This document shows, in pieces, positions 9,004 to 17,620 of a stretch of DNA of 23,058 bases. The notes beneath the pieces were generated by a model. That model made no database searches, was not told the DNA's origin, and worked only from the letters and a program-made list of their open reading frames with translations. A program made the translations under genes and the position numbers. The stretch's first letter is position 1, and every line of letters begins with the position of its first letter. The stretch is from Parachlorella kessleri (lineage: Eukaryota; Chlorophyta; Trebouxiophyceae; Chlorellales; Chlorellaceae), in NCBI GenBank assembly GCA_001598975.1, contig BBXU01000272.1, forward strand, positions 1-23,058, read 5' to 3'.

Positions 9004-12000
9004 ATGCTTTTGTCTGGGCTGCCAAGACAGCAAGAAGCTGCTGAGCTGGAGGAGTTGGAGGCTGCCCTGGCTTTGGATACTGAGGGAGGCCCCAAGCACC
9101 ACAGGGCTGCCGCTGCCACAGGTGGGTTGCCCCGCAGGCAGGCCGACTTGTGGACGGCCCTTGCCGCTGACGAGTCTGGGGCCTCATCAGACGAGGAGGA
9201 AGAGGACGAGAAGGAGCAGGCGCGCAGTGGCCCGCAGCGTCAGCTGGTGTCTGGGGCTGCTGTGGCGGCCGCCCCACCTGTTCTGTTTGGCCCGCCTGCT
9301 TTGCTCGGTCCGCAGTCAGAACGCCGGCTGCGGTCTGGTCGGCACACTGCCTCGGCAGTACAGAAGGTGCAGCAGCAGCAGCAGCAGGAGCAGCAGGAGC
9401 CTGAGAAGCACCAGGCAGCTGCCACGCCCGGCCATGCCAGCAGACTGGCGGCTGCTCAGCAGACTGGACCTGCGGCCTTGGAGACCCCTAGCCCCGGCCA
9501 AGGCCCAGCCGAGGCTAGTACAAGCAGCGGAGCAGCGGCTGGCAGCGAGGCCCCTGCAGCAGATAACAAGGCATTCGTCGTGGAGCTGAAGAAGGAATGG
9601 TTGGGCAGGAAGCGTTTCTCTGGGGGTGAGTACTGGGAGTGCGTAGGACTGGTTGATACAGGAACCGACCAGGGTTGCATACCAGGAAGGGCTTCAGCTG
9701 TTGCTTTGCTTGCATATGAAGTACCCCCAGGTGCAGGTGGTTGGTAACTGCAGAGGCCTCCTTGAACGCTATGCAGCTCTTATCATGCTGCCTGCGCCTG
9801 CGTCTCTTTTATTTATCAGCGGCAGTGGCAGCATCCACTCTCGTGCTGCCCTTCCTCATGGTGTATGTGCAGGGGATGCCAGGGAACTGCCTGAGGGCGC
9901 CGTCCTGCCAAAGGGCAACATCTTTTACCTCCCAGGTGGCCACGGCAGCCTGACGGCCACATACCAAGCTGGGTGAGCTGGCGGAATTATCAGGACACCC
10001 TAAGCCACACCCCAAGCCACATCCTTGAGCGGCAAAGAATCTTGTCTTCTTCAAAGCAGACGCGCTGCACAGTCTACCCACCTGTGGCCACTGCTACTTG
10101 CCGTCTCTTCTCTTTATGCGTGCATTGACTCATAGCGCAACCCTGATGACCCCTCTTCACTGTATTGCTGCAGGCAGAATCGCTTCGCGGTGGACAGCAT
10201 TCCCACTGGCTGGGAGGAACTGGGCTACCTGCGGCTGGAGTGGCGTGGCCAGCCAGGACACTTTGCCATCCGCCCCTTGACTGAGGAGGTGAGTGGTGAA
10301 AAGGCCATGGGCGGCAGTGAAGCCAGCAGCTTGATACGGGGCCTTGAGCTTTCCTAGAGCCTGCCTTTGCAAAATGTGCTCAGGGAGCCCGCTACCTATT
10401 TCCAAAGGCCGGAGTGTTAGAGGCCTATGCAAGGCCGGCTAGAAGGGGCGGTATTATGTCATGACCTGACTCAATATATCTTATGGGGTCCATACCTGCA
10501 GGAGGAGGAGGAGTACGAGAATGGGAAGTCCGTGAAGCACAAGCGGCCACGGCCCACCCAGCCAGCAACAGCTGCTGCAGGTGCTGGCCCAGGGAGTCCC
10601 CAGAGCGAGGGCGAGGAGCATCCTGCAGCCGACGAGGCTGGCAGAGTGCTGCATAACTCGTCAAAGCAGCAGACCGCAGCCGGCACCTCTGGGAGCAAGG
10701 AGCGGGTGCCGCAAGTGGCAAGCGGCAGCAGGAAGCGGCAGCGCAATGCGGCCCCTGACAGGCTGGATGCGCAGGCGGTCGTGGGTGCAGCTCCCCAGGT
10801 AGGGCACCTGAAAACGGCAGTGGCACATGCTAGGTTGTCTTTGTCAAGTACCTGGTGCAAAGAAGATGAGGATTGTTGTGGGGTAGAGGCAGGCGGCAGG
10901 GTTGACATAAGCTTTTCCAGTACCCAGGAGGAATGAGGCCGTAAGATCCGTTCTTGAACAGGTACATGTGGTAGCGGGTGCGAATGGTGGACTAGCAGAG
11001 GAGTGAGTAGAGCTAAAGCCAGGCCTCATGCTCATCATGGCAGCAAAATTGCTGCTTGGGAACTGTCCTGGGCGGTAAGCTTCTTGGTTGCACCTTCTGC
11101 ACGTAGGGACAGCAGGGCGATGTGCCTGCCAGGCTGCCCCTCGAGAGGCTCACAACCACATCAGCCAGAGCGGCCCCCGCAGAGGTGGCGCGCCAGCAAC
11201 CGCCGCCGCCGCAGCAGCAGCAGGAGGAGCAGCAGGAGCAGCCGGGCGAGGGGCGTACCAGGCCCCGCCCGAATGCGGAGGCTCAGCTGCGCTTCGAAAG
11301 GGACAGACCGGCAATTGCCAGAGCGATAGACGCCAAGGTGGCGCATCGGCAGCGGCAGGAGCAGCGGGGTGAGTGGGCCGCCAGGCCCGGCCCCAGCGCT
11401 GCGGATTTGCAGTTCATAGAACAGCTCCAGCCAAAGCTTGCTGCATTGCAAGAGGAGGAGCAGGCGCGGCAACAGCAGCAGCTGCGAGGTGAGGGACCGC
11501 GGGACTGGACGCACCAGCCTGCAACCTGCACCTCTGGCAGCACGGAGCGGGTGCCAGAAGCGGCAAGCGGCAGCATGAAGCGGCAGCGCAGAGCGCCTGC
11601 CGGCAGGGTGATTGAGCAGGAGCCTGTGGGTGCAGCTCCCCAGGTAGGGTATCTGGAAGTGGCAATGCATGCGTATGCTCTGTACTAGCGTGTAAAGTCA
11701 GTGGTAGGTCAGCTCGTTACAGACTGACTGAATGCAGTGATTGACTACCGACTTCTGTACCAATTGCCTCGTGCTGTACAGATGAGTAAGCTGGGACATA
11801 CGTAGTGGTCACAAGGGCAAGGTGCTGACATCAGCTTTTCAGTAGCCAGGGTAGTGCTACCATCTAAAGCCTAACAAAGCTGTGTGGTTTGCAGGTCGCT
11901 GTGCTGCCGCTGGTGCACGGCCCGGCAGGAGACCAGCAGCCAAGCCCTGCCAACCCCCAGTTTCAACCCAAGGATGCTAAAGGCACACCCTGGCAGAGGC

Positions 12001-12423
12001 TGATTGCTGACCTGAATGGGGTACTACCAGTCAGTTCCCATGCGACCGTGACCTAGTAGGTCACGGTCGCATGGGAAGGCAGACCAGGTTGGCGGTGCTT
12101 TTGGGAGCAAAGCCTGCCTGCAGCCATGTCCTACCCTGCCAGTGTGATGTACATATCGAATGGGAATAGCGGGTGAGAGGGCAAAATAAGTAGCCATGTG
12201 GGTTTTCTACTTCTACCTGCAGATACTAAAAGAGGCAGAAGAGCAGCACGGTCTTCCCGAAGCAGCCGCCAATGCATACATGCTCAACTTCATCAACGGC
12301 ATCCCCAGTGGCAAGGGTGCTGTGCCAGGAAGCCTGCAGCGCAGTTTTGATGTGCTGGTCAGGCTACGCAACTTAGGGCGGTGGGATGTTGTGATGAGGT
12401 TTGTGACGGCTGACTTGGAGTAG
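9004..12423 (+). CDS. Unrecognised, probably nuclear protein with duplicated internal exon
   Basis: Exons are 9004..9625, 9873..9972, 10174..10288, 10502..10798, 11107..11643, 11895..12020 and 12223..12423. The phases (1, 2, 0, 0, 0, 0) all match, giving 665 aa. The ATG at 9004 is in a good AGCACC context and upstream in-frame sequence closes with TGA at 8926-8928. Residues 1-185 are acidic (SSDEEEEDEKEQ) and Gln-rich low complexity. Residues 189-279, spread over three exons, form a compact, probably folded segment with KEWLGRKRFSGGD, GNIFYLPGGHGSLTATY and GWEELGYLRLEWRGQPGHF. Residues 280-557 are low complexity, with a repeated SGS-ERVP-ASGS-KRQR-VGAAPQ unit whose KRQR cores could serve as nuclear localisation signals. 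Residues 558-665 form a second helical conserved-looking segment ending LGRWDVVMRFVTADLE. I recognise no family; nuclear location is only inferred from basic clusters. It may be algal-specific. Confidence 0.75.
10682..10830 (+). repeat. Segmental duplication, copy 1 (exon 4 end, donor, intron start)
   Basis: This segment, the 3' part of exon 4 with its GTAGGG donor and the start of the intron, is closely matched at 11527-11675. Both encode SGS-ERVP-ASGS-KRQR and end VGAAPQ at the splice junction. Similarity continues past the donor (GTAGGG..CTG.AA..GGCA). A further match about 80-150 bp downstream (CATAAGCTTTTCCAG against CATCAGCTTTTCAG) shows that intronic DNA was copied too. Confidence 0.85.
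11527..11675 (+). repeat. Segmental duplication, copy 2 (exon 5 end, donor, intron start)
   Basis: Partner of 10682-10830, about 845 bp downstream. Both copies stay in frame and both donors are phase 0, so the duplication added an exon without disturbing the reading frame. The sequences differ at many positions, so the event is not recent. Confidence 0.85.
12035..12077. repeat. Perfect inverted repeat, 20-bp arms and 3-nt loop
   Basis: Arm 12035-12054 (TTCCCATGCGACCGTGACCT) is exactly complementary to 12058-12077, with loop AGT at 12055-12057. It sits in the last intron of the plus-strand gene, 15 bp after the donor at 12021. In RNA it would form a very stable hairpin. There is no clear target-site duplication or terminal motif of a transposon, and the loop is shorter than usual for a microRNA precursor. 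Its role is unknown; it may hold back splicing or be the footprint of a small palindromic element. Confidence 0.95.
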
Positions 12424-13637
12424 ATCACCGCTGCATGGGACCCTCGGCCCTGGCTGGCGCGATGTGCCCAGCAGGGCATGTGATCGTACAGTTTTAAATG
12501 CGGGCAGGCAACTGCATCGTGGTGCAAATGGCACGAGTTGGAGGTGATAAGGAAAACCAATGGATGCTGTCAACCCCAGTTCTTAGCCCAGGGGCTTGGA
12601 TTTCACCTTTTCTGTGCCATTCGCTCCCTGCTCTCACTGCTGTTCCCTGTACTTCTCGCGTACGCATCAAGGATTTCTCTTCATCCCCATTAGTACATAG
12701 CATCTACAAGTTTTACTGGTCTGCTTAATTCCTTCCATCTTCTCCGGTATGCACGCTTCTTTGTGCAATCTGGTCTCATGTTCTGAGAGTGGCGGGAACT
12801 GCATGTGTGCTATGTTCCTTCGCGGCCTGCCATGAATCTTCAATAAATTCTCTGGTGGTGGTGCAGAGCGTGTGTACTACTTGTTATGGGCAGCAGGTAT
12901 GTGCAGTTAGGGGATTTTTAGCTCTCTATAAGTGAGAGGACCGGATGCAAGGTATGCTCTGGGTTTGCTGGTGTCTGGTATCCGTTCAGGTGTACTAGGA
13001 ATGCGATTCCTTGCTGCTGCTATGATTTTGTGAGTACTTCTGCTGTATATGTACTTACTTAGGGTGGCAGGTAATGCGATCAGAGAGGAGGTACGAGTAT
13101 ACTGGGCTGACAGGGTAGTTGTTTGAGTGCAAATCATGTAGATAGAGGTGTGAAGATGGATATTGTGCATTGTCACCAAGTAAATTTCAGCATAAGAGGG
13201 TGCTGGGTTCTGCCATGCAATTGTGCAGCGTGTTTCATCTTTCGTGCATTTCCTGCCTGATGTCTTAATCTCGTGCATGTACCTGGTACCTCTGCTCCCT
13301 GGCGTTTCTGGCCTGCTAGCCGTCACTCCCATGCTGGCATGGCACAGAGCCAGCCTTACAGCACTTTGTACGTTATCTTCTATCCCTCAATCCGTACGGA
13401 AGTTCCGTCAAACCTGTTCTGGGTCAGTAAATGAGATGGGTAACGTCCCTATCTGATCTGTGAACCTGCTTCCCTAAGAATAAGGCAATCCATGAACCCA
13501 GGTCAATGCTCACTCGGCAAGTCAGTCAGTGAAAAGCCCATCCCTGTCAGGGCTCAAAATATGCACGCTGTCTAAACACGACAAAGTCAAGTGCGAGCTT
13601 GCCACGAGCATCAAGTGCCATTGCTGTGGTCGAACAG
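12424..13637. other. Convergent 3' region
   Basis: This 1.2-kb spacer lies between the stop of the plus-strand unknown gene (12423) and the stop of the minus-strand ZCCHC8-like gene (13638). It looks lower in GC than the rest and has no convincing coding frame. It should contain both 3' UTRs: a minus-strand TGTAA lies at 13360..13356 and an AATAAA at 12842-12847 on the plus strand. No TGTAA was found for the plus-strand gene. Confidence 0.6.
13356..13360 (-). terminator. Candidate TGTAA poly(A) signal, ZCCHC8-like gene
   Basis: Plus-strand TTACA gives TGTAA on the minus strand, 278 bp downstream of the ZCCHC8-like stop codon. TGTAA is the usual poly(A) signal of green algae. A 5-mer is weak evidence alone; distance and strand are right. 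Confidence 0.4.
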
Positions 13638-16600
13638 TTACTGCCAACCAGTGTAGAAGCCAGGCGCCGACGTCTGCTGCTGCTGGTATGGCTGTTGCTG
13701 CTGTGGTGGCTGCTGCTGCTGCTGCATGACAAAGACCGGCTGCTGCATGGCATATGGCGGCTGCTGTAACGATTGGGTTTGATTCTGGGGTAGTGGTTGG
13801 TAGGGTTGGTGTGCTGAGTACAGCGGGAGAGCGGGCGGTGCCGCATACAGCTGCCCTTGTTGGGCCGGCGGCGGGGGAGGCTGCAACCCCCCCACAGGAG
13901 CCAACAGATGGCCCGGGTCTGCCGCGCTGACCCCAAATACCTGTGGCGCCAACGCCAGAGCACCGGGATGATGCTGATAGGGCGCTGACTGAGGCACGGC
14001 GTACGCCTGCTGCTGGGCTTGTTGGTACTGCTGGGTTGGGAGGTACTGCTGTTGCTGCGTGGGTAAGGGAGCCAGGCTAGCGTGGTGGGAGAGCATGCTA
14101 CGCTCCAAGCCCCCGAACTCCTGCTGTGCCTGCTGCTGCTGGAGCTGCTGCTGGTGGTGCCGCACAATGGGGCTATACTGCTGCTGCTCCTGTTCTCCTT
14201 GCCTGCCAACCTCCACTCCCAGATAAATGCAACCGAGCTGCCCATCATGCGGCGGCGGCAGGGGCGGGGAGGGCGCATGCTGCAGTATTGCCGGCGCAGA
14301 TGGCAGGTGGCGGAGCCGTGAGGGCTGCGCCTGCCACCCCTGCTGCTGCTGCTGCTGCTGTTCGTGCTGTGTGTACCCATGCAGGCCGTTGGGGAACCGT
14401 GGTGGGGTTTCAGCAGCCCCGTGTGTTGCCGAGGAAGTCCCAAGGTTGAAATGACTATGGAGGCCCCCAGCTGTTGCCTGCCCTGGCGGTGGCGGCGGGT
14501 GCAGCCCCTGCAACCGCTGGAGCCTGGGGAGCGACCCTGGCGTGTTGTTCTGCTGCTGCTGGGACGGCTGGCTGAAGCTGTGGTAGGGCTCCCACTTGGC
14601 AGCGTCGGCACCTTCAGGCATGGGGGCATTCACGCCTGGGAACTGCGCCGTCTCAACCCAGGTTCCCTCCCACTGGCCAGCTGCACCGCTTTCACTACCG
14701 CCCGGCTCATCCTCAGTTGCCTGAGGGGAGCCGCTGTCAAAGGGTATAAAATCCTCAGCCGGGGCTGCAACAGGGGGCTCAGCCGCTTGCTGCCTCTTCT
14801 GTGCCTGCTCTGTAGTGCCGCCCTCATCAAAGGCCAGGAAATCGCCCAGGGCATCGGCATCATCCCCAAGCCCGGCACAGTCGTTGCCCCCGTCCTCCCA
14901 CTCCCCACTTTCTAGAGAGGCTTGAGGGCTTAAGCTGACCTGCTGCCCCTGCTCCTGCGAGTTGGCTGAAACCGTCTCAATGCCCCCGAACTCCTGCTGC
15001 TGTGGGTGTTCCAGGAGAGCAGGGTGGGGCAGGCTGCCATTCTGCACCTCCCCATTAGCTACCACGCCTGCTGAGGCTGCTGGCTCTGCTCCAGCACCAT
15101 TGGCTGTGTGAAGGGGTCGCCGCTTGTGCACACGGTAGCCTGGAGGGATGCCCATGTCCCTCATGCGATTCAGCCACGGTGGCGGGTCAAGCGGCCCTGC
15201 AGCACAGTGTCACCTCCTCCACTGTGAGCCAACAGGCAGACACCAAGGTGCCATAGCCGTGCTGCCCTCGTAATGGATGCTTGAGGATTCAGCATGCAGA
15301 TACACCATCATATGGACACCTGCACCGCTTGTACACCTGGGTTATGTGTTAGGGTCACAGAAAACCCCCAAATCTCACACCCAGCCTGCAGGGCATGCCT
15401 GGACCACCAATACCACAGCATGGTACTCCTGCCCACCTGTCTCGCTGGCGAGCGACTGCACTTACCCAGGCCCATGGCACTTCTCAGTGCCTCGCTCAGC
15501 TGCCCGGGCTTCACATCCCCAAACTCCTCCTCCAGCGGCAATACCCCGTTTGCGCCCCGGCGCCCGCCCCCCTCCTCCCCCAGAAAGTACCGCTTGGCGG
15601 CCCGGGGACCCCCCGCAGCCTCGCCACGCGCATCTGCAAACTCCCTGCCAGGCAGAAGGATAAAGCAACAACGGGATTCAAGGTGCATGAGACTTTGCTT
15701 GGGGAGCTCCTGCCCAGATATACTGCATGAGAAAAGGGTGCAGTCAAGGAGGTACCCTACTTTGCAAAGGGCAGGGGCAAACCAGCTGTCTGTGATATCT
15801 CGCCAGGTGGCCAACCAGCATGAAGGTTTAATTTCCCACCCTCTCCACCTAGTCTGGTTGAGCCCAGCCAGTAACTCACTTCCTGCTCTGCTCCACCTGC
15901 TCCCTGTCATACTCCCGCCAGCATTCCCGCGCGGTGTGAGCGTAGCTGCCGCAGTTGAAGCAGCGGTTAGGAGCACGCCGCGCTGGCCGCGGCACCGCTG
16001 CTGTTGCTGCCGCTGCTGCCGCCGCTGCTGCCACTCCAGTGCCACAGTCTGTACCTGGGACCGCTGCATGCCCTTCTGTTCCCCCTGCTAGCGAGGCGCC
16101 GCCATCTAGCACTGGCAGCGAGAGCTCGTGGGATAGCGCCTGCCAGCGCTTGCTGGCCCGGCGCTGGCGCTTGGGGTCGGGGGAGCGTAGCGGGGCGTCC
16201 ACGGCACGGTCGTAGGCGGGCACACCACATTGCTGCAGCAGTTAGTACGCTGATGGTGGTGATACACCCAGTTGCGCATTGTTGAAGAGTGCATGCGACA
16301 GCTGGAGGAGTAGCAGGGGCATGGGCAAGGCCACTAAAATAACATAAGCTCTGTTAGATTGCGTCATTGCCTTCTGATCCAACCCCAAGCTCTGGATCAC
16401 CAATGACCATGTCTTGGCATTGAGACGGTTATGGCACTCAGAGGGTCCACCGCATGAGGCGAGACCTATACCCTGCGCATGCTGCCAGTAACCCTCATCT
16501 CAAAACTACAGCGCACCTTCTCATAGGCAATGTTGTACCACATGATCTGGGAGGCTGTCTTCTGCGGGACCCCTGGCCGCTCCTCCCACACACGGAGCTC

Positions 16601-17096
16601 TGCCCCGTCCTGCTGCAGCAACACCTCCGGCTCATAGCTGACCGTCCCCGAGGTCACCTCCCCTGTCTCAATACCCTGCATTGGTGTAACAGAGCGCTCT
16701 CATGCAGCGCAGCTATACGGCTGGGTGGGCTACATAGTTTCTCTTTGAAGTGGCACGCGATGCAGCGATGGCTGGCAAAGGCGGGCAGGCTCTGGAGGGC
16801 TTAAAAGGATCTACGAGGGATGGGCTCTTACTGGAGGATAGGTTTCAGCGTGCCACTCTGCCCACTCCCGTAACCGCTTATCGAGGTTCTTGAAGCTGGC
16901 CCTGCATGGGATGCGCACAGGATAGTGAAGAAGGTAACTTGCTTTCGTGGACTGCCAGGGCATGTAGCAAGCTGTGCATTCGTGATCATAGCCTTGCCAG
17001 ATTGGCCCGTGGCTCGGCACTCATGGCTTACTCAGGGAGGCTCTGCCAGTGGACGGTGACCTCTGTTGACCCCTGCTCCCGTTGGCGCTTCACCAT
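13638..17096 (-). CDS. ZCCHC8: ZCCHC8-like protein, NEXT complex scaffold (CCHC + PSP domains)
   Basis: Exons on the minus strand are 17096..17032, 16901..16832, 16675..16517, 16232..15880, 15644..15466 and 15196..13638. Phases 2, 0, 0, 2, 1 all match, giving 794 aa from an ATG at 17096. A CCHC zinc knuckle of exact C-x2-C-x4-H-x4-C form (Cys189, Cys192, His197, Cys202; CFNCGSYAHTAREC) is followed by the PSP domain (about 257-298). The PSP domain shows FGDVKPGQLSEALRSAMGL, then PPPWLNRMRDMGIPPGY, and crosses an intron cleanly. Human ZCCHC8 has the same order and very similar motifs, so identity is strong. ZCCHC8 bridges the helicase MTR4 and RBM7 in NEXT, which feeds non-coding and unprocessed nuclear transcripts to the exosome. 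Residues 299-794 are a Gln/Pro-rich tail, probably disordered, with acidic aromatic motifs FLAFD (395-399) and FIPFD (425-429). The first three exons (to about residue 98) are supported mainly by splice phase. Confidence 0.9.
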
Positions 17097-17620
17097 GCAG
17101 CCTAGTGCCCACCCTAACTAAAGAGCCTGGTTGTGCGGGCAGCTGGCTCAAGTGGGAAAGGTAAGGAACCTCTGAGAGCACCCTGGTCCCGGCAGCGACC
17201 TTAATCTCTCTACATCAGTGGGCATGGGTCACTGCCTTACAGAACATGGCCCAGTAGTAGTAGCTCAGCAACAGCAAACAAACATCTCAGTCATGGAATG
17301 GAGCCGCAGTGGGCGTCAAAGTAGCAGGGTCTGCATGAGTGCACTCCCTCGGCTCTCTTCTATACTATTCCGTAGTTCTTCAAGCTGCAGGGCGTGTAAC
17401 CTAAGAATGCCCATGAGAATGAATCCCAGCAGGGGCAGCACTACCCAGCACGTCCCAGCAGAGGCGCTTGAGTTCATGCTGTTCATCTTGCTTTCGGTAC
17501 CGTCTCCTCCCAGACCTAGAGAATGTGCTTCGCAGTAACCTTGGGTGCAAATACTACCGCGACGCTCTGCTATCTTTAGACGCAGTGTGCATGCACGGGG
17601 GTCTAGGCTAGAAGTTCAGG
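17097..17620. promoter_or_regulatory. Divergent promoter region between ZCCHC8-like and purine permease genes
   Basis: Only 524 bp separates the ATG of the minus-strand ZCCHC8-like gene (17096) from that of the plus-strand permease (17621), so the two probably share a bidirectional promoter. No clear TATA box was found. The region also contains a 56-aa minus-strand ORF at 17486..17316. Confidence 0.5.
17316..17486 (-). CDS. Possible small single-pass membrane protein
   Basis: This short ORF encodes 56 aa from ATG to TGA. It has a polar Ser/Asn N-terminus, a hydrophobic stretch (WVVLPLLGFILMGIL, residues 14-28) suited to one membrane span, and a charged amphipathic stretch with LQLEELRNSIEESRG. 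The frame also stays open for at least 30 codons upstream of the ATG, without another ATG noticed. It is too short to judge by composition, no homologue is recognised, and it sits in the promoter region of two genes, so it may be chance or lie in the ZCCHC8 5' leader. Confidence 0.25.
   Translation of the reverse strand: MNSMNSSASAGTCWVVLPLLGFILMGILRLHALQLEELRNSIEESRGSALMQTLLL

Noticed and set aside
11161..11670. Minus-strand open frame of 169 codons opposite exon 5 of the unknown gene
   Set aside because: Antisense shadow: Leu/Cys/Arg runs come from the complement of CAG and GAG repeats.
12035..12077. Bacterial-type intrinsic terminator or CRISPR unit
   Set aside because: The hairpin has no following T run, is single-copy here, and sits inside a spliceosomal intron of a eukaryotic gene.
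13547..14629. Minus-strand open frame of 360 codons rich in Ser/Arg
   Set aside because: It is the wrong frame of the Gln-rich ZCCHC8 last exon; GC-rich CAG-repeat DNA keeps several frames open.
15308..16069. Minus-strand open frame of 253 codons
   Set aside because: Only its 15644..15466 part is real (ZCCHC8 exon 5). The rest runs through intron on both sides; splicing in phase restores the CCHC-PSP order.
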